Source: Cheilinus undulatus (taxonomy: Eukaryota > Chordata > Actinopteri > Labriformes > Labridae). From it: DNA of 64,000 nucleotides. Both the position numbers and the translations under genes were made by a program. Shown piece by piece: positions 23,625-35,835 of the stretch; position 1 is the stretch's first letter, and each line of letters begins with the position of its first letter. The stretch lies in contig NC_054869.1 of assembly GCF_018320785.1 (NCBI RefSeq), positions 33,706,289 through 33,770,288 on the forward strand, written 5' to 3'. Below the pieces are notes generated by a model. It made no database searches and was not told where the DNA came from. It saw only the letters and a program-made list of their open reading frames with translations.

Positions 23625-24660
23625 GCTGGGGTTAGCTTTCCAGGAGGCTTCAGGGGTAAATAAAAACAAAATATTACTGACTGAAGAGCTCTATCCGCTG
23701 ATTTAATAAGTGGCTTTTGATTTCCATACTTTTTCAGCACAACCGACAAAATTTCTCGTAAACTTTTTAAAAGCAAATTGTAATATTTACCTCAGTTGTT
23801 GTCGTCTTCTCTCTGTGTTGCTTCCAAACATTAGCTCCCTTGCATCCTCCACGCCAAGTCTTCCAAGTCCATTTCAACAACAAAACAGTCCGAGGCTGTG
23901 CGTCAAGACGCGCATAGACGCTTTTCAATTAAAAGGACATGGCACAAAGCAACTGTGTTTAATCCAGGAACAGAATTGATGATTCGAGGGTAACTGCTCT
24001 GCGTCAGCCTTTGCAGATTTACAACAGAACCAAAAAGACCAAAAAAAGAAAGAACAAATGCGTCTTTTGCGCACGAAGTTTGATCCCCTTTTGCATCACA
24101 GCATTGCCAATTGGCGTTGAAATTGGATAAATTACATTATAATGATCTGATTTGGCACATTGACAATCGATTACAGCGAGCTGGAATTGCATATAGAAAA
24201 CAGTTTAGAGAAGATTATCTCGGCACTTGTGCAATGTCTGTGCGCCCTTGTTCAGAGTCGCGCGTCCGCCTGCCTGTCCTAGAAAAAAACGAATCAGAAT
24301 CGTTGATATTAAATAAGAAAAGCAACATTTATGTATAGGAAGATATTAGTCTTTTCTTATGTAGTAAATAAAGACAGATGGCAGAGCGTCTACTCAGTCC
24401 TGTCGGAAAAAACTTCAAGTTAAGCTCGCGCCCCAGCCCTGCGCGCGAAGCCAGAAATGTTGCCAAACGCGCCTTTTCTTAGGGATAAAAACGATCTCTG
24501 CACCGCTGCTTCACTCCGTGCGTCTCAGGACTTGTGTCCCGGTCCTTTCTGGCTCCTCTGTTCGTAAAAAAAAATGTCACCGAGATGCCATGATCCAGCC
24601 GCTCCGCTGGCGCACAACCCGAGCGTCCTCACAGAGGCGCAGCATCATCATCACTGGTAA
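23625..24660 (-). promoter_or_regulatory. Presumed adra2b 5' untranslated and promoter region
   Basis: This lies directly upstream of the receptor start. The stretch at about 24220-24480 has more CpG than the surrounding AT-rich DNA (several CGCG words near 24260 and 24427-24475), which fits a vertebrate housekeeping-like promoter. No clear TATA box is assigned. The 129-codon plus-strand open frame at 24518-24907 has no family likeness and is probably chance. The transcription start is unknown. Confidence 0.4.
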
Positions 24661-27453
24661 GCAGGACCTCAGCACGGAATCTAATAAAGTCGGGGTGCCT
24701 CCCATCTCCCTCCTTCGCTTCTTTTCAGACCAGTTGATGTCATTCTGGGGCTGCAGGCGTCATGGGATGCTTACTTTCTCTATCTTTGCAGTCCTCCTCT
24801 CTTCTCTTTCCCTCCCTCCCACATTAAATCTGTACCCAAACGGATCAGCCAGCAGTTCACCCAGAAAAGGCGTGTTTGGTGGCTGTGCTTTTAAGATGTC
24901 CAGCTGACAGAACTAGAGCCATTTGCTTTAATGGAAACATTAGCTCCATTTTAAAAAGAAACATCATCATCTCTTTTCCTGCATCGCTCTCTGTCTCATT
25001 TTCCATCCAGTGAGTCTGGTCCTGCTCGAGTTCTCTGCCAGTAAAGAGGAAGGATTCCTTACAATTGCTGCAAACGAGCTCGCATGGTGATTTTTAATTG
25101 GATCCCTCAGTAAGACAGCCAGCTTGAGTTTAGCTTGAAATATGCCATAAGTAACATAAATCATAATCAACACCATTCAAAATGTGTCAGTAAGTGCTGT
25201 CCTCAGTTTAAACGCCAATGCACTGTGCCTATCCCAGTCATTTTCTCTTTACAACAGGTTCTGTGTAACTGTGTAACACCAAATATTGTAGCAGGATCTG
25301 GATTCAGTCACTAATGCACCCTCACACTCCTGCTCTGAAGCCTGCCCTCTTGTGATGATCTTGGGCTACTAGTTTGAGGCCTATTGTTTTTAAGCATGAC
25401 TATGTTTTGTGTTGGATTTTTACGCTTCTTTACTATTTTTGTTATTTCTATGTGCTTTAAAGTTGTGATGGCCACAGCAAGAGAACGTGAGAGGAGCCCA
25501 TGCTTACATTCATATTCATTTGCACTTAAAGCTCAAGTGGACATCATTTATCTGTATCTTGTCTCGTTCATCCAAAGGTATTGTTTAATGATCTAAAAGC
25601 ACTCACACTGCATTTCTAAACACTTGAATATATCTCTTATTATGAATAACGGTCATTGAAAATGTTGAAAATTGGCTGTTTTTCAACAGGCTGTAAAATC
25701 ATCTCATCTGACACCTACCCTGCGGCCGTGCATACCAAAATAGTCAGTCTAGTCGCAGATGGTCTGGTATGCTTTGTAGGTCATAAAGAGGCATCAGTAT
25801 TGATTTCAGTTTGTTTCATAACCACTTAAAAAGTCCTCACTGAAGCTTTACGAGAACATAAAATGGCCCATTTGTTTGGTTTAACATTTTTATACAAGCA
25901 CTTCTAACAGAACAAGTTTTCTATTGAGTACACACAAATTTATGCTGCTTTTGGTATTGTATGCTGCTCTGTTTTGTGGACAGCACGGAGGTGGAGGTCA
26001 GGGTTCCTTGGTGTTAAACTTCTTGTTGTTTCATAGTCCTCCCATCTGTGTACTCTGTGGTTTAGTCGGCTGGATTAAATATCAGCCTCAGTCTTCATTC
26101 TAGTTTTCTTCTTATGTGAGTGTATGTATGCTTCTTTGAGCAGCATTTTTCAGTAGCTGACCTTCTTTCAGGGCTTTACTATTCATATAATTTGACTGAT
26201 TTTTTCAAATTTTACTCATTTATTTCATTTGTTTCTGTCCAACACTGGTTGTTGGAATAGAAGAGGCCTGCTCGTTTCCTTTGCCTTAACTTCCCGGGGT
26301 TGTGTTTCTGCTTGACTTAACAGTGAAATCCTTCCTTCAGTCAGCATGTCTACATGCATTTGGAATAACCTGACTAACAATGAAATATCTATCTAATCTA
26401 ATCTAATCTAATCTAATAGTTAGACTAACAGGAATGCATGCAAACATGCTAATCAAAGTTAATCTATGATAACTACATTTTATATTTAACCTGAATACTA
26501 ACCTCTCTTATCAAGGAAAAAAAATGAATTTTATTGATTATGGTACTAATACTGATCCAACACACATTCACTGATATGATCAATACCTCACAAGTGGGGA
26601 GGGCCTGTTCTCTGGGGGTTTCAGAGGCCCAACCTATTCTTTGGGCGGGCCTTCTTTGGGCTGTCCCAGACAAAAGATGACCAATCATAGTGAAATCTTT
26701 GGTCGTGGCTCTAAAACAGTGCTCCACATCACGCTGTGAGACAGGGTAACAGACAGCTGTTGTCCTGGTCTTGTGACCAAAGATAGCCTAGGATAAAATT
26801 CTGACAGTGTCAGAAATTTAGGATGACCACCTCACAGTGTGACTGCTGCCATGACCTACGTCGACTAACGAGCCGATAGGAATGCAGGAAGAAATGATGT
26901 GACAACAAACACGACACTGAGGCTAACAAACAAACAAGTTAACATTCAAGTGGAGACAATGCCAAAAAGCAGGCATGTGTGGGATTCCAACAAGGAGGGA
27001 AATGTTGACCCAGATTCTTTTCTAAACATATGAATGATATTGTTGTTGCTTTGCTTCATTATTTACTACAGCACAGGCAGTGCAGGTGGATGACGTACAC
27101 TGATGTGGCGCACACTGATGATGTTTCATGGAGATTGTCATCACACAGTCTGCACACATCAAACTTGATGTCATGTGAGAGTCAAGTGGCAAAGCGTAGC
27201 ATGCCAGAAACCTATAAGACTGTTAGAAATGCACAAATGACAGAGGCATAATTTAGATGAACATATGTCAGATTAACTCTGAAGGGTTTGTAGATTGGTT
27301 TAGTTTTGCATGTATACACTCTAAAGTGGACTAGATATTCTGTGCATGCTCCACAGTGTCTGCACTGGACTTTGGCTTGGAAGTTGAACAGCATAATGCT
27401 TAGTAAAGCACTATAGCAGTCCAGCTGGCTTTGGATATCACCATGAGCTGAAG
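24661..27453. other. Intergenic; repeat tail and microsatellite
   Basis: No gene is seen. The stretch 25700-25860 (CATCTGACAC, then AGAGGCATCAGTATTGATTT) matches 39300-39455 in order and sequence, so it is a dispersed repeat. A pentanucleotide (ATCTA)n microsatellite of about six units is at 26388-26417. Confidence 0.5.
26388..26417 (+). repeat. (ATCTA)n microsatellite
   Basis: About six perfect pentamer units in a row, ending at an AATAG interruption. Confidence 0.9.
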
Positions 27454-27917
27454 CAGTGGTTCTCAAAGCTGGGGTTCCCCAGGGGGTGTGAGTCACTGAT
27501 GCTGGGTAATTTCCAAAAAACAAAGAAAAATTACAAAAAATTCTAATGAATATTTTTATCCATTATTTTTTAAATGTATGCAAAAATAAGTTCAACCTCT
27601 AACTGGAATGAAAGTATTGCCCTCCTTTAGGTGTAAGTTTGTACATGACAGCTGTAATACAGGGCTCTGCTTTTCTTTAAAGACAAGGTGTGTTTCTCCT
27701 TGTCCACTCCTTGCTTCAGTTTATGAATGGAGAGTTTTATTCTGCTTCTAGCTTTTCTTGTTGTGCTCCTCTTATGACAGAGTTAGGAGAGGCCTATCAG
27801 TGAGTGAGTGCTGTTGGCGATATTACAAGCTCAAACCAGCTTCAAGGACAATGAGGGTCCCTAGTCTCTGGCTCTGTTATTGTGGAGGTCACAGGCTGGA
27901 AAGTTTGAGAAACCTTG
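27454..27917. mobile_element. hAT-like MITE
   Basis: The left end CAGTGGTTCTCAAAGCTGGG and the right end, read inversely as CAAGGTTTCTCAAACTTTCC, are imperfect inverted copies. The interior is non-coding. A second hAT-like MITE starts only 50 bp further on. Confidence 0.6.
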
Positions 27918-27966
27918 AGCTAGATGAGGTGTGCATGGCGTTTTATACCAAAAGTTAAGCACTGAG

Positions 27967-28406
27967 CACTGTTTCTCAACTGGTGGGTTGGGACCCTAAA
28001 GTGGGTTGCAAAGCTGTTTCCTGTGGGCTGCGAATATTTAAAAAAGAGGCAAAAAGTCTATGATGTACAAAAGTGGACAATACATTCATTGACTTTTTCT
28101 TTTAGGTTTTCCTGTGATGAAAATCACATTTCAGTCTTTATCTCAGGGGCCAGTTTTCCCTGGACTACTAGAACATTTCTTGAGAAATTCCCAAAATGGG
28201 GTAAAATAAAATGTGTGCATACGTGTCCTTCTGTAATCTTATAAACATGTTGCTTTTGTCCCATCTCTTTGTTCATGTTGTTATCCATTCAGGGTCCAAA
28301 CTGTAGCCTTTTTTTACTAAATACATTTGAGTGGTTGAATATTTTAAAGATTTCTCATAAGGAGCTGGTGGTGGGTCCTGAGTCGTGACCAGTTGAGATG
28401 CACCAG
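27967..28406. mobile_element. hAT-like MITE, same family as 8010-8499
   Basis: The left end CACTGTTTCTCAACTGGTGG is followed by GTTGGGACCCTAAAGTGGG. The right end ACCAGTTGAGATGCACCAG is the degraded inverse. Inner words such as GTGGGTCCTGAG match the 8-kb copy. Confidence 0.65.
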
Positions 28407-31400
28407 TAAGGAGGTCACAGGACAGGGACCAACACTAACCAGGTAAAAGGGGACATATTGCCCTCTATTGTTGCTCCCATTTATAACTCAGCTCTCCTGC
28501 TGTGTCTGTGTCCTGTAGTGATAACAACAAGCAACAACAAGTAACAAGCTAGTTTTTTATGTGAATGATAGGAGTCAGATCCTGTTTGACAGATGTTTAC
28601 CATTTACTTTTTTCTCCTTGGTATTTTTGACCAGATACACTGCTCTGCCATTCATAAGACTGGTGCTTGTTGGTAAACTATTATTGTTTTAAGCCAGGGA
28701 TGATAAACCGCTCAGGCTGTGAGCAGGTTTCATCCATTCTGCAAGAATGCTTTGGGACACCATTGTGAGATTTTCTTTCATATTCAAATTTAACCATTGA
28801 GTAAAGTACATCATATATTGATATATTACATCAATCATATATCAAAATAATTCTGGCTACCAAATTGGTACCAAATGAAGGGAGCTGAAAGAACAGGATC
28901 TTATTGCTGAGCTGATACAAATGGTCTGAGTAAAAAGAGTCAAAATTCCCATCAATAATGTAGTGGGGCCAGGACAATTTTAAAATCAAAACCTTGTCTT
29001 TTAACACACTTGGAAATATAGGAGCCAACCATCACCAGTCTTGATTTGGAATTACCCCGCCCCCGCCCCCCCCATAACGCTACAATGATATAATTCAATG
29101 AGCAGTTAATCTGCAGTAAATCTCTGTAGTTAGCTGATGTCACTGCCTTCATTAAAAGTTAACAGCCAGTTACGTGCAGTGTTTTTATCCATTGTGAGGT
29201 AAATTCCCCAAGTCTATCATTCACAGTGGCCTACGGGCCATTAAAGGTATCCTAACAGAGATTTGTGCCTGAAAACAGTAAATTTAATCTGGGTGTGGCC
29301 GTGGCTTCAGCTCATTTGACCGACACGCCCACACCAACCTAGAGCAGATTTCAAGACATTATTTTTCATGATTTTGAAGCTTAACTTTTATATACTTAAA
29401 GATGTATTTCATAACTGAAATTTGGCCTGGTGATATTTAACACAGTGGCCTGTCATACAACAAACCTAAGAAAAGATTTTTTCATCGCTTTACAGGGACT
29501 TTAATGTCCCATTTTAGTTAAAAAAACTCTCAGACAGCTCATCGGACAAGTCAAAAATAACCGGAACCAGGGGTTATCAAGCATTTACCCTTTTACTGTT
29601 TACATATTTCATTTTCAGTACATAACAAGTTCCTTTTCAGGTGGTTAAATTCATCTTAAAATCTTCAATATACCCATGGAGCAGGTCTGTATCTAAACTG
29701 GATTCAATTACCCTTAGTTAAAGACAGTAAGAAAACCCAAATTGACAAAAAACATTGTAAATGCAAAATAGTGGAATTTTATAATAAAAAGGGTGCTATT
29801 AAATTGCAATTAACTACAGATAGCAGAGATTAATTGAGATTAGAAAATTTAATGTTTTGACAGCCCAGTTTTATCAAATATCATCTGTATTCTTTTTATT
29901 CTGATTCAAAGCCAGATAAAAGCTCTTTACAGGAGCTTTACAGTTTAAATGATAACTGCTTGTATTTCAAAGAAACTTTGGGAAACTATTGAAATATTTT
30001 TTCAAGAAATATTAACATGTTTTTCTACTATGTTCATATTTTGGTTGTATGTTAACAAACGGCTAACCTTCAGTTGTTGGAGAGAAGTTTAATCTTCTTT
30101 TTATGTACAGAAAGTCCACAAATTCTAAATATTCAAATTAAGTGAAGCCTCATTTTCGGATATCTTCCCCCTCACAGTGTTAAATTATAGATGCATTTAA
30201 CTGTAGGTGGCTTCTAAATGAATATTTCATAAATATAAAACACATTTTTAAGGCTACAGATTATGCATATAAAACCTTATTACGCTCTGAAGCTGATAAT
30301 TACAACCATCATATACAAGTTGCAGTAAAAGTGAATCCTTTCCTCAAGAGAAACATTATAAAGTCTTCTCATGCTCACACCTCCCTGCATTATGTTACCT
30401 GCCACCTCTGCTCTATGTGTGAGGTGCAGGAACAAGGCTTTAAGGCACTTGCTTTCTGTGCTCATGCATTTACATCATCACTTGACTTCCAGTTAATTCC
30501 CTGGGCATTATGCACCCTGCAACACTTCCTCTGCCCAAGAAGCACAGACAATCCACAGCATCCCTTGACACACCTGAGATCAAGTGCTGGATTGTTTCAT
30601 TATGGAGTGAAAACCTGCATCAGGATGGCTGTTTTTAATGAGCCATAGATTCAACAAAGACGGAGCTGATCCATGTATGTGTTTGTAGGTGGCTTCTGTG
30701 AAACAAACAACACACAATCTGCAGCCCACACAGGCACACACACACCATCTTATGAATGGTGTGTGCGCGTAGCTGGGTCTGTTTGCCTATAATTGTTGTG
30801 CATCCCCCTACACACACTGCTGCTTTAATGAGAGAAGAGCCCAGCAAGCCACCCATGGAATAACAATTCTCTGTGATTGTGTGACCTGCAGCCGCAGCCA
30901 ATAATGGTTGTACATTTTTCGCTCCACACTACACATTCTAAATATAAAGGCAAAGCGAATGAAGCTTTTAGCGGAAGAGAGCACTCCAATCAAGTGTCTC
31001 TGTTTCCATGGGTGAGCTGTGCTTAGTAACACGCTGGAAATGCATTCTGAGGGAGAGGGGTGTGCCACTAATGTCAAGGTTACAGAGATTGAGAAGCAAA
31101 CAGCGTTCAGTGCATAGTACATCACTTCTGAAGCAGTTGTTGTGTGAGAGAACGTACAACTGGCGTGCAAACACACACAACACAAATACACAGAAAGCCT
31201 GGAGGAAATCCTGCTGTCATGCATCACGCACCATGGGTCGGTAATTCATTGCTTGAAATCCAGACTGGAAAAAGTTTGTCACACCTGATCTGAAAGAGGC
31301 CCCCAGTCTTATTAAGAAAACTTCACCTACTTTTCAAAAGTTTATGAAAGCTTTTGGGTGTTGAATGATCGAGGAAACCAAAAACGTGGACATGAATAGT

Positions 31401-31856
31401 CCCAAATGAGTTGTGAATTACTGCAGGTCAGCACATTGCTGTGTTGTGGTGGGAATCAGTGCACATTATGGGTCAGGTCCAAATCAATTACTCCACAGTA
31501 CCTGCTCTTCCCCTTTGGATGCCTTCAATTTAAACTTTTTTTTCTGGAGGTACTGGCCCAAGTCTGCCTCCTGGTTTCTGTTTGTAGGTTTCTTGTTTAT
31601 CTACCTCTCCGAGGACTGTGAAGTTTTAGAAAACCCAGAGTGAGGACACATTAAGAATGCGAGGACATTTTGGCCCATTAAAGCAGCATTAAAGTCTGAT
31701 TTACATTCAACTTTGAAGTCAAGTTAAAGTTAAGTTGAGGTAAATGTTGGTTCTGACTTGCAGTTTCCACAGAGTCCACGTTTGCAGCTCTCTGTTTTTG
31801 CCCTGACTGACAGCACTCAACCTTGCCTACCAGGTCCATTTCTAAAGTCAAGCTGA
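28407..31856. other. Intergenic; dispersed repeat and a candidate regulatory stretch
   Basis: 29505-29720 is the partner of the repeat at 3775-3990. The stretch 30740-31060 is repeat-free with SOX-like words facing each other (AACAAT and ATTGT separated by eight bases near 30862-30880) and CCAATAATGG near 30897. It also happens to be open for 139 codons on the minus strand (30808-31227), but without any recognisable protein or splice structure. A C-rich run is at 29055-29071. Confidence 0.35.
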
Positions 31857-32037
31857 GGGCTCAGATGGCCTAGTGGTTCATGGTGCCATGCACATGGACG
31901 GCCGGGGTTCAAGTCTGGCCTGTGATCCTTTGCCCTTTCCCATCTCTCTCCCCCAGTCTCGCATCCCTATTTCTGATTCTATACACAATCCTTCTTTATC
32001 AATAAAGGCACAAAAAAAAAAAAAAAAAAAAAAAAAA
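31857..32037 (+). repeat. tRNA-derived SINE with poly-A tail
   Basis: The head GGGCTCAGATGGCCTAGTGG contains an RNA polymerase III A box, and GGGGTTCAAGTCTGGCC about 40 bp later is the B box. A C/T-rich body follows, then AATAAAGGCAC and a run of about 26 A. This is a classic SINE layout on the plus strand. Confidence 0.75.
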
Positions 32038-32284
32038 TCTCAGAAATAAGTAAATAAAGTGAAGCTCGGAGCAGCTGGGACACCAATTCACAAGTTCATG
32101 TGGACATAAAGAGATCAACACACAAACAGTATGTTAAAAGCATGTTCAAGTTTGAAATGCTGCCCATTTGCTTCCTATTTTGACATAATAGGTGTTTTCA
32201 CATTTCAGTTCCATGCTGTATTGAAGCTTTTGCCTCATTACACGTTAAGACATTCATACTGATACCACCAATGGTGCTTTAATG

Positions 32285-32551
32285 CATTGGTTCTCAACTG
32301 GTGGGACAGGAGGGGGTCGCAAAGCCATTTACAGGGAGTTGCAGATGTGTGCCTGGAAATAAATATGAGGCAAAAAGAACATAATGTGCTGTTATTTTGA
32401 AGGACATATCTCCATTTCCTTGTCCTTTCAGACCTTGTCCTCTATCTCAAGTCCAAACTGCCCCATTTGTCATTAAAACTTTTAGTCATAATTGAAAAAT
32501 GTAAGAAATTTGGGTCATGGTTTGCCATTGTGGTTATTCAAGAACTGCTGC
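32285..32551. mobile_element. Short hAT-like MITE
   Basis: It starts CATTGGTTCTCAACTGGTGG and ends with a degraded inverse (TTCAAGAACTGCTG). It shares GTCGCAAAGCCATTT-like interior words with the 27967 copy. Shorter than the 8-kb copy, so internally deleted. Confidence 0.5.
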
Positions 32552-32879
32552 TATAATGCATGGGCTGGCTTGGGCTGTACCCAGGGTCATGCTTTGAAGA
32601 TGTTACATGTGACTCAGACTAAATGCAGCAGCCACCTCAACAATGGTAAAACATACCACAACTGAAACAAAAAGACTGACTACGGAGGATAGGAGAGCAG
32701 ATTTAAAAAAAATGAAAACAGCAGGATGATTGGTAGAGAGAGTTCGTGGCAGAATGGGATTGGCTCAGAATTTAGGTGAGTAGACGCCTGGCTGATTACC
32801 AGCAGGAAAAAAGAGCAGAAAAATGGAGACATTATTTTATTCATTATTGATGAGTGAACTAAAAAGCGAAGGGGCCCAC

Positions 32880-33480
32880 CAAATGGTGATTTTCATTATT
32901 CAGGTTGATGATCAAACTTTTCTGGTTTCCTGTTTCATGCTTGCTGATGGTCTTTTATTTCCACCTTTCTGAGAACCAAGACACTTTTTTAAACAAATAG
33001 AGACACTTTTCTATAACAGGAAATTTGGGTGCTGCTAAGGCCAGTAGCTTGATTGTCAAGTTAAATTGGAGTAAAGTTTGGGTTAACTAGGGTAATGGTT
33101 GATTCTGAATCCTTTATTGGTTGTGGTTTTACCCTTTGTGCCTCCTGACTCTTCACCAAAAGAAATTTAATAGATTTTTCACAGGTTGCACTTGAATATG
33201 AGAAGCAAGAGGCTCAACAAAAATGTGATTTTCATTCCTCGGGTAGGTTCTTAACCTTTTTCTGGAGCTACTGGCTTAAATCAGCCTCCATTAAAACTGT
33301 GCTGGCCTCTTGAGGATCTGCCGGGAAATTGAGGCCATTTGGTCCCACAGAGGCCTTAATCTTGATTTTAAAGAAAAAAATGAAGTCCATCTGAGGTTAA
33401 TTTAGGGAAATGGCTGAATCTGAACCAAAACACTGCAAGATGGTCAACCATGCCATGATTTTCATTCCTCCATTCCTCTT
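32880..33480 (+). repeat. Diffuse tandem or segmental repeat
   Basis: TGATTTTCATT recurs near 32887, 33222 and 33459. The motif TTTCTGGAG.TACTGGC..AA.TC.GCCTCC occurs at about 33258 and also at about 31540. Words like AAGTTAA.TTGAGGTAAA at 31720 reappear in degraded form at 33060 and 33390. This suggests several old copies of one unit with unequal spacing. Confidence 0.4.
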
Positions 33481-34744
33481 TTCCATTTGTTGAAAGCCTT
33501 TAAGAAGCAAAAGAGCTCAGCAGCTCAAAATAAAAAACAAAAATACAAAATTTTTTTGAAGTGATGGAGAAAGATATATTGTTTGTGTCTGTATAATCTG
33601 CAGACAATTGCAAAAGCTCTCCCCAATGGTTATACAGCCATTCTCTACTGCATATATAATGATAACAACTGCAGCTTGTGTCTTAGCCTGCAGGCTAATT
33701 CTTCTGTTTGCTATATCACATCAGATTTAATTCTCCTGCTTACAGCATCACACATAGTGCTCACATTATCTAATAGCACTTTTTCTCCTACTGGGATTCT
33801 TCTTTCAACAACACAGTCTGCAGGTGTGAATATCAGCACTTGAAATAACCACATCTGCAGTATGGAAGTGTGATCCCAGTTCAAACTCGTAATCTTTTTA
33901 CTTTTCACACCTGCAACACTCACACATACACACACTTTTGGGACGTGTCTCATCAGCCTAATGTAATATGATTGATCCTGACACTAGTTTAATCTGGCTG
34001 CAGAGTGTGAGGAACGATGAGTCTGTTCTCATTAAGGAGCCTGACGATGGAGGAGAGTGAATAAAGTAATCAGGATGAGAAAGGAGGAATGGTCTGTTTC
34101 CAGATAAATAAAAGACAGAGTGGAATGACTCCAGCAGTCATTTAAATGTGTTAATGGAGAATAGAAGTGATAGAAAGTGTGTTATCTTAGTAATAAAAAT
34201 GCTGCCACAGTTGACAGTCTGCTGGCGTCATCTACTGGAGAAATCTGAGTCAACTCAATACGTGGTAGTATTCAAAGCTGACACTGGAGGGCACTGCTAT
34301 CCTGGAAACAAATGACTTATGCATGTAGAAACATTGGTTTGGTTTATTTCACTTTAGATATGACCTGCAGTGAGAAAATAATCATGTCCTCTACTTCAGC
34401 AAACACGCCTGTAAAATGTATTAACACAATATCAAAAAGTGATGTACTTAGTAATACTTAATACTTAGTGTTTGCAGTTGCCTTCTTTGCTGTAAAGTAA
34501 ATAAGAACAAGCAATGTCCCTATAGGTTACAAAAAACTTAATTCTTTCATTAAATAAATACACATTTAAAGATACATTTTTAGTTTATGTACAAATCTCT
34601 TGCGAATGAAAATCACAATTCCAAGGCTGCATAATTTAGCAATCATAATGATAAAAATAAACTTTTAATTCAGTAAAGACAACACGTGATACACTGTAGG
34701 TGTGTTGCAATAAAACCAAGCAGAGAGATTAACTACAGCCTTTT
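33481..34744. other. Intergenic, nothing recognised
   Basis: AT-rich DNA without exon-like structure. Short CA-rich words near 33900-33945. Confidence 0.5.
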
Positions 34745-35835
34745 TGCACTTTACACTGCTTTCCACATTATTAAGCAAATGACATTTTTCTCTTATTTTT
34801 CTAAATATTAATGCAAATGACAGTCAGAGTATTTTTCAAGTCATCAGCCGTTAGAGCATAATTCAAATGTTTTTGAACAAACTTCATAATGATAACTGTT
34901 ATTTTTTTTAAAAGAAAAACCTCAAAATGCACTGTTCCACATTATTAAGTACGGCAGAGTTTAAAAACATTTTATAGGTTGTAAAGAACTGAAAATGGTC
35001 ATTTTTTGAATTTACAGCATTAGGAGGTCTTATTTACTAAAATCAAAAGCTACTTCAATCAAAAACATCTTAACAGGCCAAGTTACATGTTTGATATCAC
35101 CTTCACAATTCTTGCATCCATTGAACTTGTGAGTTTTTGCAGAGTTTCTGCTAGAATTTCTTTGCAGGATGTCAGAATATCCTCCCAGAGCTGCTGTTTT
35201 GATGTGAACTGCCTCCCACCCTCAGATCTTTAGCTTGAGGATGCTCCAAAAGTTCTCAGTAGGGTTGAGGTCAGGGGAGGATGGGGGCCACACCATGAGT
35301 TTCTCTCCTTTTATGCCCATAGCAGCCAATGACACAGAGGTATTCTTTACAGCATGAGATATAGGGACCCTAAAGGGGCCTACCAGCTCTCTCCACATGA
35401 ATCCGGCGAAAACATGACTCCATCCCCTCCTTGCTGACATCACAGCCTTGTTGGGACATTGTAGCCATCCACCAACCATCCACTACTCCTCCATCTGGAC
35501 CATCCAGGGTTGCACAGCACTCATTTCTGCTTGTGAGCATTGGATCAGGCGGCCGGATAGTAGGTTTATGCACGACTGCAAGCCTCTGGAGCATTCTACA
35601 CCTTGAGGTTGGTGGGACTCCAGAGGCAGCAGCAGCTTCAAATACCTGTTTGCTGCTTTGTAATGGTATTTTAGCATCTGCTTTCTTAAGCTGATGAATT
35701 TGTCTGTCAGAAACCCTCCTCATTATGCCTTTATCTGCAGGAACCCATCTGTGCTCTGAATCAGCCACAAATTCCTTCACAGTATGATGATCACGATCAA
35801 CCACGACTGGGTGCAGCAGTTTATTTTTTTTGGGC
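34745..35835 (-). mobile_element. Tc1-like transposon, decayed transposase (copy 2, inverted relative to copy 1)
   Basis: This is the same family as 10575-11675 but on the minus strand. The helix-turn-helix part (DHHTVKEFVADSEHRWVPADK from about 35794) is well preserved. The catalytic domain has TLDGPDG and, in the next frame, SVSLAAMGIKGEKLMVW and SSPDLNPTENFWSIL. Compared with copy 1, about 60 bp before TLDGPDG are deleted, removing the first catalytic Asp region, and a frame break splits the catalytic domain. The 3' terminal region (34745-35090), including two CTTTCCACATTATTAAG-like words, is kept here but lost in copy 1. Confidence 0.85.

Noticed and set aside
23625-23669. N-terminal extension of the adra2b frame by 15 codons
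   Set aside because: The extension would begin at TTG, not ATG; the ATG at 23624 has a good context and gives a normal receptor N-terminus.
24518-24907. 129-codon plus-strand open frame near the adra2b promoter
   Set aside because: Composition is that of CpG-rich untranslated DNA; no domain, no splice support.
30808-31227. 139-codon minus-strand open frame
   Set aside because: No recognisable motif, no matching splice sites and no partner exons; kept only as a candidate conserved non-coding stretch.
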